DNA of 7,806 nucleotides from Chloroflexota bacterium (GTDB lineage Bacteria; Desulfobacterota; Desulfuromonadia; Desulfuromonadales; Geopsychrobacteraceae). This document shows, piece after piece, positions 1-6,549 of this stretch. The notes beneath the pieces were generated by a model. The model did no database searches. It had not been told where the DNA came from and saw only the letters and a list, made by a program, of their open reading frames with translations. The DNA lies in NCBI GenBank assembly GCA_015222355.1, contig JADFVC010000031.1, positions 1 through 7,806 of the forward strand, written 5' to 3'. The translations under genes and the position numbers were made by a program. Within the stretch, counting starts at the first letter, position 1; the number at the start of each line of letters is the position of its first letter.

Positions 1-258
1 ACGTTTTTTTCGTTCAAATCCTGGTCGCTGGAACTTCTTTCCGAACATGGTGAATCTTTGCTGCAACAGAATGGTCGGGATTTGCCTCTCGTCCTTGAAT
101 TTGTCCCGGTTGCCGGGGAGGAGAAACTTTTCCTGAACTTCACCGGGGAAGATCGTCTGGGCAACCGGCTCGAAAAAGTACACATGGAAATAACCGTTCC
201 AGAACTGAAGCCGATGGAGAAGACCCCGCAGGTCGATTCCTGGGTGCAGGATTTCTGA
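1..258 (+). CDS. 3' end of an unrecognised protein (partial)
   Basis: The frame is open from the first base of the window to TGA at 256-258, giving the last 85 residues of a protein whose start lies upstream. An internal TTG at 58 could be read as a start, but the frame continues without a stop before it, so a truncated longer gene is the better reading. The visible part has no transmembrane segment, no cysteine and no heme motif. It alternates hydrophobic and charged residues (LPLVLEFVPV, KLFLNFTGED, VHMEITVPEL) as in a beta-rich domain, and ends in the acidic tail SWVQDF. I do not recognise the family. Its stop overlaps the start of the lipoprotein gene as TGATG, so it belongs to the same operon and may be another envelope component of the system. 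Confidence 0.7.
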   Translation, partial: TFFSFKSWSLELLSEHGESLLQQNGRDLPLVLEFVPVAGEEKLFLNFTGEDRLGNRLEKVHMEITVPELKPMEKTPQVDSWVQDF

Positions 259-857
259 TGAAATATCTTCTGCGGTTTTTCTTTCTGCTGTTTTTGACCG
301 CCATATTGAGCGGCTGTTTCGGTGCGCAGCAGTTGCAAACACGCATGATGGCAACTGCCCAGCCGGAGAGTGTCTGCCGCATGGCAGTTCTGCCTTTTGA
401 TAACTGGACGAATGAGGAACAGGCCGGAGTTGTCGCGCAACGGATATTCTATGGTGCACTGGTGAACTCAGGGGCATTCGAAGTCCGTCCCGAGGGGGAT
501 GTGAGTCTGTTTCGGTTGCGACATCGCCTCGCCCCGGGGGCACTGTTGGGGAAATTTCACTTTACTGACCTGCAGGAAAAATTGCAGATCGATGCCATTG
601 TACAGGGGCGGCTGACGGAAGTGGGGAGCATTTCCGGACGGGGTGCGGACGAGGTTCCGGTGGTTGCCATGCAATTACAGGTTTATGATGTGCGGCGCGG
701 AGAACTGCTGTTAAGTACTTTCCATCATCGCTGGGGAGACGACTATCGCAAGGTGATGCATTTCGGGACTGTGACCACCTTAACCGGTTTGTTTGACAGA
801 ATGTCGGACGAAATTATTGCCGATTGGATAGAAAGAGGATTGGGGAATTGTCAATGA
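258..857 (+). CDS. Small lipoprotein with CsgG/LpoB-like fold
   Basis: This 199-residue protein has a lipoprotein signal: MKYLLR, a hydrophobic run, then lipobox LSGC with the lipidated Cys at 20. After a short linker comes MAVLPFDNWTNE (about 42-53). Strand AVLPF followed by D/N is typical of the N-terminal domain shared by CsgG, LpoB, TolB-N and GNA1162-like lipoproteins. The helix AGVVAQRIFYGALVNSGAFEV, the strand DAIVQGRLTEVG and the strand VVAMQLQVYDVRRGELL fit the same alpha/beta pattern. That family assignment is by eye and the exact subfamily is uncertain. The ATG overlaps the upstream stop (TGATG) and has AGGA at 248-251, six bases before it. The mature protein should sit on the periplasmic face of a membrane, probably the outer one because residue +2 is Phe rather than Asp. 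No heme motif is present, so its role is presumably structural or in assembly. Confidence 0.85.
   Translation: MKYLLRFFFLLFLTAILSGCFGAQQLQTRMMATAQPESVCRMAVLPFDNWTNEEQAGVVAQRIFYGALVNSGAFEVRPEGDVSLFRLRHRLAPGALLGKFHFTDLQEKLQIDAIVQGRLTEVGSISGRGADEVPVVAMQLQVYDVRRGELLLSTFHHRWGDDYRKVMHFGTVTTLTGLFDRMSDEIIADWIERGLGNCQ
842..846 (+). promoter_or_regulatory. Ribosome binding site for the parvulin-like gene
   Basis: GGGGA lies seven bases before ATG 854. It decides in favour of ATG 854 over the in-frame TTG at 824, which would put ten charged residues ahead of the signal peptide. Confidence 0.6.
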
Positions 858-2485
858 CAAAAAGTTGTGGTTTTTTGGGTTTATTGCTGATCTTGGCGCT
901 TTTGGGGCCGGTGGTTGAATGTCAGGCTTTTGGGGCCGACAAAGCACTGGTCACGATCAATGGCAAAAGTTTTACGGCTGAAGATTATCGACACTGGTGG
1001 CATGAGTGGCAGGAGCCGGATACGCCTTTGCCGGAAACTTCCGATGAGTTTGTCGACTGGATGCTGCTTTCACAAGAAGCCCGGGATATGCAGTTGCACG
1101 AAAATCTGAACTATCGCAAAAAAATGCAGGTTTTTCTCAAAGTCCGGGCTTTAATGCAGTTAAAGGCAGAAGAGGTCGATATTCGCAAGACGATCCCGCC
1201 CCGAGAGGAGCTCTGGCAGGCGTATCGTGAGAGATTTACCCCGATTCTTAATTTGCGAATGTTGGCGGTGACAGATGAGGAACAGGCTCATGTTGTGCGG
1301 AGTTTTCTTGATCGCGGAATAACGCTTGACAAGGTTGTCGCGGCCGCCGGGCTCAAGGGCCTCGCCGAAGAACTTGAGGCGACCGGGCCGCTGCGTTTCA
1401 CCAGAATCCCGGAGTCATTACGGGAGCTGGCTTTGCAGTTAAAGGTTGGAGAAGTCGGTGGTCCTGCCAGTTTCGGCCACTCCCGGTACTTTATTGAAAT
1501 TCTGGATAGAAATGACGGGACTGATGAAGATTTTGAAACCGTCAAGCAGATGCTGATTCAGGATGCCCTGAAACGGCAGGAATATCAATTGACTCTGGAG
1601 CTGGTGGAACAACTGAAGAACGATTATGCGGTTGAAGTGTACAACGAAGTCATCGAGGCGATTCAACCCGGCACAATTGATGCTGAACTGGCCGACAAGG
1701 TCGCGGTCAGGATTGATCAGACAGAAGTCCCGGCCAAAGTCATTTTCGATGCCGCCGCCAAGGCGCAAAAGCTCAGGGGGCAGGCTCGCACGGGCGCTGA
1801 AGATTTTCTCAGCTCCAAAACACGAGTTGTCAGTGACCTGCTGGTGCAGACCCTGACAAGCATGGAGGCCCTCGCAAGGCACTACGAAGAGAGCCCGCCA
1901 CTCAAACATACCTATGAGTTTTATGCCCAACATCGTCTCATCAAGGAACTTGAGGCAACCATTATCCAGCCACAAGTTAAGGTTGCCGAATCTGATATTA
2001 GTGTTTACTATAGAGAGAACTCTAATGACTATGCGCGTGAGGGATTGGTTGAGTTGGCAATTGTCAAAACCAGGGAACGTGAACTCGCGGCGAAATTGCA
2101 TGATCGGTTGAAAGCCGGCGAAGACTTCTTTGTCGTCATGAAGCCGATAGCGCCCGCCGGTGTTGAGGTGAAAAAACTGCCTTTGCAACATCTGAGTCCC
2201 CAGCTTCAGGAAGAGGTCGGCAGGTTGTCAGACGGACAGGTTGTGGGCGGCATTGAAGAGGGGGAGGAAATGCTCTTTATCAAGCTGGTGCGGAAAGGTG
2301 AACAGGAATTCGTGCCACTCGAAATGGTGAAAGAGCAGATTCGGGAGCAGTTACTCACGGATCGTTTTGCTCAATTACGCACCGATATGATCAAGCAGTT
2401 GCGACAGCGCTCGGTAATTAAGACCAACCGTTCTGTGTGGAAAAAACTGCATAAAGCCCTACAGAAGGAAGAAAGTCGATCATGA
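854..2485 (+). CDS. Exported protein with two degenerate parvulin (PpiC/SurA-like) domains
   Basis: Starting at ATG 854 the protein has 543 residues. The ATGA overlap with the previous stop and the spaced GGGGA support this start. A signal peptide occupies about 1-28, with cleavage near CQA/F or FGA/D. Residues 31-128 (VTINGKSFTAEDY, then long helices) match the SurA/PpiD-type N-terminal chaperone region. Two parvulin-like domains follow, at about 128-228 and 385-490. Each ends in the family pattern 'LxxxVGEVGGP...SRYFIEILDR' or 'LSDGQVVGG...MLFIKLVRK'. The histidines that flank the active site in classical parvulins are replaced (NLRML and F213 in the first, VELAIV and F475 in the second), so isomerase activity is doubtful. 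A helical stretch separates the domains and the C-terminus is basic and helical. It is probably a periplasmic foldase or holdase for the cytochromes encoded next to it. The fold call is firm; the client is inferred from context. Confidence 0.85.
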   Translation: MTKSCGFLGLLLILALLGPVVECQAFGADKALVTINGKSFTAEDYRHWWHEWQEPDTPLPETSDEFVDWMLLSQEARDMQLHENLNYRKKMQVFLKVRALMQLKAEEVDIRKTIPPREELWQAYRERFTPILNLRMLAVTDEEQAHVVRSFLDRGITLDKVVAAAGLKGLAEELEATGPLRFTRIPESLRELALQLKVGEVGGPASFGHSRYFIEILDRNDGTDEDFETVKQMLIQDALKRQEYQLTLELVEQLKNDYAVEVYNEVIEAIQPGTIDAELADKVAVRIDQTEVPAKVIFDAAAKAQKLRGQARTGAEDFLSSKTRVVSDLLVQTLTSMEALARHYEESPPLKHTYEFYAQHRLIKELEATIIQPQVKVAESDISVYYRENSNDYAREGLVELAIVKTRERELAAKLHDRLKAGEDFFVVMKPIAPAGVEVKKLPLQHLSPQLQEEVGRLSDGQVVGGIEEGEEMLFIKLVRKGEQEFVPLEMVKEQIREQLLTDRFAQLRTDMIKQLRQRSVIKTNRSVWKKLHKALQKEESRS

Positions 2486-4446
2486 ATACTGAACAGCAAA
2501 GGGTTCGATTCTCTCCGGTGCTTCTTGCCATCGTCGTTCTCCTGACGACTCTTGTCGCAGCCTGTGTGCCGAGTGCCCCGAGTGGCAAGGGAGGGAAGAC
2601 CTGCCTCGATTGTCATATTGAGTATAAACAGCGCTTTTCGAGCGGAGTTGTTCACCGTCCCGTCGCCAAAGGGGACTGTTCTGCCTGTCATCGTAAACAT
2701 GGTCTTATCGGTGGGGCATTCCTGAAAGCTCCGGCGCCGAACCTCTGCTTTTTCTGTCACACCGAAATGGCGGCAGAACTGGGACAAAACCAGCAACTGC
2801 ATGCTCCGGTCAGGGATGGACAGTGTGATCTTTGTCATCAACCGCACAATGCCCCGGAGAAATTCCTGCTGGATGAACCACGCAATGAGGTTTGTTTCAA
2901 CTGTCATCGGCAAGAAGACTTTTCGCGTCGGTACATTCATCCCCCGATTGAAAAGGGCTGCGAAACCTGCCATGCAACTCATGGTTCCGTCGAGGAAAAG
3001 CTGTTGATCAAAGAGGAAACAGCGCTCTGCCAGGATTGTCACGATCAGAACAGTCAAGCTTTTATGGACCGCCATGGTGGTTACCCGGTTCGTCAGGGGT
3101 GCAGCGAATGCCACAGTGTCCACTCATCTGACGATGCAAAACTGTTGAAATCCCATGTCCATCAACCGGTTGCTGAGATAAACTGCCAACTATGTCATCA
3201 ACCGGCCAAGGATCAACAGCCCTTTGCCGTTAAAAAATCTGCAGATCAGCTTTGTGCCGATTGTCATGCAGAACAGCTCAGCAGCTTTTCCGTCAACGGG
3301 GTGCATCCCCCGGTGAAAGATGGCGAGTGCACCAGTTGCCACCTGGTGCATGCCAGTGATTTCGTTGGCCTGGTGAAGAAAAACCCGCAACAGCTCTGTT
3401 TCGATTGTCACCAATTTAACAGTTTTGGACCGGAGGCCCCGGCAAAGGGGGCGGGGAGCCAGCATGCCCCGGCAGTGCAGGGTGATTGCTTAACCTGCCA
3501 TGCTCCACATATCCCGGCTGAAGGGCAGCAAGCTCTGTTGCAAAAAGATGGAAATCGTCTCTGTCTCGACTGTCATGCCGACCATGCCGCCAACAAGCGT
3601 TTCAATCATCAACCGGCCCGGGATGCCGACTGCCTGGGATGCCATCTGCCGCATGAAAGTGCTATCGCTGGAATCCTGAGCAAATCGCAGCGCAAACTTT
3701 GCAGTGAGTGTCATGATCAGGTGGCTGATGATATGGCTTTGCCGAGCGTTCACCGCCCATTTGTGACCGGGAACTGCTCTGCCTGCCATGATTCACATGG
3801 TTCGAAACTGGCCGGGTTGATGAAACAGACGGGGGCGGATAATTGTACTGCCTGTCACGGGCGCATTGAAACGGAACGCCAACGGCCAAATCGCCATCAG
3901 CCTTTTAAGACAGGACAGTGCGAACTCTGCCATCAATCGCACGGGAGTGCGCAGCCGTTCCTGCTGGCAAAAAAAATCCAGGTTCTCTGTGTCGATTGCC
4001 ACCAGGGGCGACGCGTTGAGCCGGATACCCCATCGGGACATCAGAATTGCGCGGTCTGTCATCATGCGCATGGTAACGATGAAAAAAGTTATCTGTTGCA
4101 GGAACAGCCGCAACTTTGTTTGACCTGTCATGAGGTTGATCGCTACTGGGAGAAAGGCGTTGGTCACCAGCCGGCGGTTGCCGGCGAATGCCTGGCTTGC
4201 CACGACCCGCATGCCCCGCAAGAGAGTCAGGCTGTGCCGGATATCCGAACTCTTTGCGGGCGCTGTCACGAGGTTGAGCCACAGGCTCTGGCAAAGACCC
4301 ATAGGAATATTCGGCCTTCAGCGGATAGTTGTCTTGACTGCCATGATCCACACGGTGGGCCTGATCGTTCTCTGACCTTGCCGATAAAACATGCTCCCTT
4401 TGCTGAAGAGGATTGTGTTTCTTGCCATGCGGGAGGAAAGAAATGA
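2482..4446 (+). CDS. 26-heme c-type cytochrome lipoprotein (paired CXXCH repeats)
   Basis: This 654-residue protein has a signal peptide ending in lipobox VAAC, with the lipidated Cys at 28. It carries 26 CXXCH motifs by direct count, from C41 to H649, about one heme per 24 mature residues. The sites alternate between two types: 'HxP(V/F)xxGxCxxCHxxH' (A) and 'LL...LCxxCH' (B), which is the doubled-CXXCH module common in deltaproteobacterial multiheme cytochromes. Twelve A sites carry the extra His of CXXCHxxH, and the HxP histidines are further candidate distal ligands, so bis-His hemes throughout are plausible. The register breaks once in the middle and again at the end. The start ATG overlaps the parvulin-like stop (ATGA), with AAGGA upstream at 2465-2469. 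Role: a membrane-anchored, wire-like electron carrier in the periplasm or at the outer surface. Heme count is seen; location and partners are inferred. I give no gene symbol because large multiheme proteins drift quickly. Confidence 0.95.
   Translation: MNTEQQRVRFSPVLLAIVVLLTTLVAACVPSAPSGKGGKTCLDCHIEYKQRFSSGVVHRPVAKGDCSACHRKHGLIGGAFLKAPAPNLCFFCHTEMAAELGQNQQLHAPVRDGQCDLCHQPHNAPEKFLLDEPRNEVCFNCHRQEDFSRRYIHPPIEKGCETCHATHGSVEEKLLIKEETALCQDCHDQNSQAFMDRHGGYPVRQGCSECHSVHSSDDAKLLKSHVHQPVAEINCQLCHQPAKDQQPFAVKKSADQLCADCHAEQLSSFSVNGVHPPVKDGECTSCHLVHASDFVGLVKKNPQQLCFDCHQFNSFGPEAPAKGAGSQHAPAVQGDCLTCHAPHIPAEGQQALLQKDGNRLCLDCHADHAANKRFNHQPARDADCLGCHLPHESAIAGILSKSQRKLCSECHDQVADDMALPSVHRPFVTGNCSACHDSHGSKLAGLMKQTGADNCTACHGRIETERQRPNRHQPFKTGQCELCHQSHGSAQPFLLAKKIQVLCVDCHQGRRVEPDTPSGHQNCAVCHHAHGNDEKSYLLQEQPQLCLTCHEVDRYWEKGVGHQPAVAGECLACHDPHAPQESQAVPDIRTLCGRCHEVEPQALAKTHRNIRPSADSCLDCHDPHGGPDRSLTLPIKHAPFAEEDCVSCHAGGKK
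4431..4436 (+). promoter_or_regulatory. Ribosome binding site for the 16-heme cytochrome
   Basis: GGGAGG lies six bases before ATG 4443, inside the end of the 26-heme gene. It fixes the start at 4443 rather than at the in-frame codon at 4413, which would add ten residues before the signal peptide. Confidence 0.8.
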
Positions 4447-5618
4447 TCATTGTTCATGCCAGAAAATTGCTGCTATTAGCTGGCGTTATTCTGCTGTTCT
4501 CTTCTGCTGGACACGCCTCGGATTGTTTTAAATGTCATGAAGCGACCGGGTTCTCAGGTAAGGTTGTCCATCAGCCGGTTGCTGACGGTGACTGTACAAT
4601 CTGCCACAGTCCGCACGTATCACGTCATAAAGGCTTGCTGCGACAAGCGGAAGCGAGACTCTGCTATTCCTGTCATGAAGAGGTTGCTGCACAGGTCGAG
4701 AAAAAAACCTACCTGCATCAACCGGTCAGACAGGGGCAGTGCAGCGAGTGTCATTTGCCGCACGCCGCTGACGGTCGTGGGTTACTGGCGAAAAAGGGGA
4801 GTGCACTTTGCTATGGTTGCCATAGTGAGACTCAAAACGCATACAAGTTCACCCATAAGCCATTCCAACGGGGGCAGTGTAATGTTTGCCATACCGCTCA
4901 TGCGAGTGATGACAGCCGCCTGCTGAAAAAGCTCGGCAGCTGGCTCTGCCTCGATTGTCATAAGGTGACAGCTCGGCTGAAAAAAACTCATCTCGGCCGC
5001 GATTTAGGTGTGCTGGACTGTCTGTCCTGTCATAACCCGCACGGCGGTGCGGAGCGCAAACTCTTACGCACAGTCAGTCATCAGCCCTTTGCCGACCGTG
5101 AGTGCGAAACCTGTCATGGGCAACCATCCGGGACCGGACTCTGCCTCGGTTGCCATGAAGAGTCCCTGGCCAGTTTCCAGGTCGTTCATAGTCACCTGGG
5201 AGTCGGCGGGACCGCAAATGCCTGTACGGTCTGCCATAACCCGCATGTCGGTGATCGTCCCGGGCTGTTGCCGAAGAATGAAGGGCGCATCTGCCGCAGT
5301 TGTCATGCTGATACCTTTGCGCGGCGGGATAATATGCTGCACCAACACGCGAACTGGAACAGTTGTTCCGATTGCCACCAAGGACACGGTGCCGATAACC
5401 CGGCGATGTTGAAGAATGGACAGGATGTGTGCGCCCAATGTCACGAACGGCATAAAGCCTTCAGTCATCCGATGGGGGAAGCAGCCCTTGATCCGCGTAA
5501 TGGTAAGCCGATGGATTGTCTGACCTGTCATGAAGCCAATACCGGATCGATGTTCAAGCACTTCCTGCGAGGCAGCGGTGAGCGTGGGCTTTGCGTGCAG
5601 TGTCATCAGAGTTACTAA
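4443..5618 (+). CDS. 16-heme exported c-type cytochrome
   Basis: The protein has 391 residues from ATG 4443, which overlaps the previous stop as ATGA. A cleavable signal peptide ends at GHA/SD (after residue 25). There is no lipobox, so it should be a soluble periplasmic or secreted protein, unlike its neighbour. Sixteen CXXCH motifs are counted, from C28 to three residues before the C-terminus, about one heme per 23 mature residues. The modules are the same A/B pairs as in the 26-heme protein ('LHQPVRQGQCSECHLPHA...LLAKKGSALCYGCH' type), so the two are tandem paralogs of different length. Hemes 9 and 10 are unusually close, with eight residues between them. The likely role is shuttling or bridging electrons between the lipoprotein cytochrome and other carriers. 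TAA at 5616-5618 is followed by a 15-base gap to the next gene. Confidence 0.93.
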   Translation: MIIVHARKLLLLAGVILLFSSAGHASDCFKCHEATGFSGKVVHQPVADGDCTICHSPHVSRHKGLLRQAEARLCYSCHEEVAAQVEKKTYLHQPVRQGQCSECHLPHAADGRGLLAKKGSALCYGCHSETQNAYKFTHKPFQRGQCNVCHTAHASDDSRLLKKLGSWLCLDCHKVTARLKKTHLGRDLGVLDCLSCHNPHGGAERKLLRTVSHQPFADRECETCHGQPSGTGLCLGCHEESLASFQVVHSHLGVGGTANACTVCHNPHVGDRPGLLPKNEGRICRSCHADTFARRDNMLHQHANWNSCSDCHQGHGADNPAMLKNGQDVCAQCHERHKAFSHPMGEAALDPRNGKPMDCLTCHEANTGSMFKHFLRGSGERGLCVQCHQSY

Positions 5619-5633
5619 GAGGGTGGTATAATT

Positions 5634-6521
5634 ATGAGTGTGAAACAGATAACTCTGGGTTTTGGTGTTCTGCTGGCGATATTGAGTCATAGTGGACTGG
5701 TTTTAGGCGCCGCTGGGTCTTGGTCGACAAAATATCAGCTACCACAAGAGGATTCTGGCGTGCGTCTGGAACAGCCGGTTTCTGTTGCAGTAGATCATCA
5801 GAACCAGCGATATTATGTTGTTGATGCGGCCAAAGGGCAGCTGGTGTCATTCGATAAAGCCGGGGGTTTTCTTGCTGCGTTTAATGCGGGTGGTGAGTTG
5901 CAACGCCCGGTTGCCGTGGCCAAAACTTCCGGCGGCAGCCTCTGGGTCATCGAACGGTCCATCAACAAGCTTCTTTACATCAATCCGAAACAGCAAAAAG
6001 TTCGCAAGTTTGCGCCAAAATATCCTGACGGTACCGAGGTGTTTTTGTCGCGGTTGGCCTTGGACCGGCAAGATCGCCTGTTTGTTCTGGATCGGATGAA
6101 GGGGGCAGTTCTGCTGCTGGATGACAGCCTTGAGATCTCTCAGGTCTATGCCGGAGGAAGCACGACCCATGGGTTTGTGGATTTTAAGTTGCAGCAGGGG
6201 GAACTCTGGGCTCTTGATGCGTTGGATCATACGCTCTACAGATTTGATTTGTCCGGCACTGTGACGAAAAAACTTAAGTTGTCTGGATTGGAATTTCCAA
6301 CAGCTTTTGAAGTTGATAATGCTGGAAGTTTTTACCTGCTTGACCGGCATGCCGGGACTGTTGTGGTTTATGGCATGAACGGAATGCGGAGTTATGACTT
6401 TCTCGGTAAGGGAAAATGGTCGGGGCAACTCTGGAATGCGACTGACCTGTTGTTTGATTGGGAAGGACGACTTTGTGTTGTTGACGAGGGGAACGGGCGG
6501 GTTGAGGTGTTGACGCGCTGA
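5634..6521 (+). CDS. Exported six-repeat NHL-type beta-propeller protein
   Basis: The protein has 295 residues with a signal peptide (hydrophobic 6-24, cleavage near LGA/A or GAA/G). From residue 48 to the end there are six repeats of about 35-45 residues, each of the form 'P..(V/L)A(V/L)D..(G/D)..(Y/L/F)V(V/L)D...G.(V/L)..(F/Y)D..G': for example PVSVAVDHQNQRYYVVD, LSRLALDRQDRLFVLD and ATDLLFDWEGRLCVVD. Six blades make one closed propeller, which fits the whole mature length. No heme motif is present. Such propellers usually bind a protein partner. Proteins of this kind sit beside OmcS- and OmcE-type cytochrome genes in Geobacter (from memory), so an assembly, secretion or docking role for the adjacent cytochrome is likely but inferred. 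GAGGG at 5619-5623 gives a ribosome binding site before ATG 5634. Confidence 0.88.
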   Translation: MSVKQITLGFGVLLAILSHSGLVLGAAGSWSTKYQLPQEDSGVRLEQPVSVAVDHQNQRYYVVDAAKGQLVSFDKAGGFLAAFNAGGELQRPVAVAKTSGGSLWVIERSINKLLYINPKQQKVRKFAPKYPDGTEVFLSRLALDRQDRLFVLDRMKGAVLLLDDSLEISQVYAGGSTTHGFVDFKLQQGELWALDALDHTLYRFDLSGTVTKKLKLSGLEFPTAFEVDNAGSFYLLDRHAGTVVVYGMNGMRSYDFLGKGKWSGQLWNATDLLFDWEGRLCVVDEGNGRVEVLTR

Positions 6522-6534
6522 GGTGAGTCCCCAG

Positions 6535-6540
6535 AAAGGG
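6535..6540 (+). promoter_or_regulatory. Ribosome binding site supporting a TTG start
   Basis: AAAGGG at 6535-6540 is nine bases before TTG 6550. The GTG at 6523 has no close purine-rich site, and GTG 6544 is only three bases away from this one. The motif therefore favours TTG 6550 as the start of the six-heme cytochrome gene. Confidence 0.5.
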
Positions 6541-6549
6541 TTGGTGATA

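Noticed and set aside
2371..3123. Long antisense open frame opposite the start of the 26-heme gene
   Set aside because: It is the mirror of the repeated CXXCH coding sequence, shows no recognisable domain or ribosome binding site, and lies opposite a certain gene. Similar antisense frames at 1439-2191, 3793-4302 and 5064-5690 were dropped for the same reason.
2600..4440. CRISPR array or tandem DNA repeat, because of recurring TGYCAT-type words
   Set aside because: The periodicity comes from the heme-binding codons of paired CXXCH modules. The DNA between them is coding, varied in length and not identical.
5627..5632. TATAAT just before the NHL gene as a promoter -10 box
   Set aside because: There is no TTGACA-like box 16-18 bases upstream (CATCAG there), and the sequence is within the 15-base gap of a tight operon next to the ribosome binding site.
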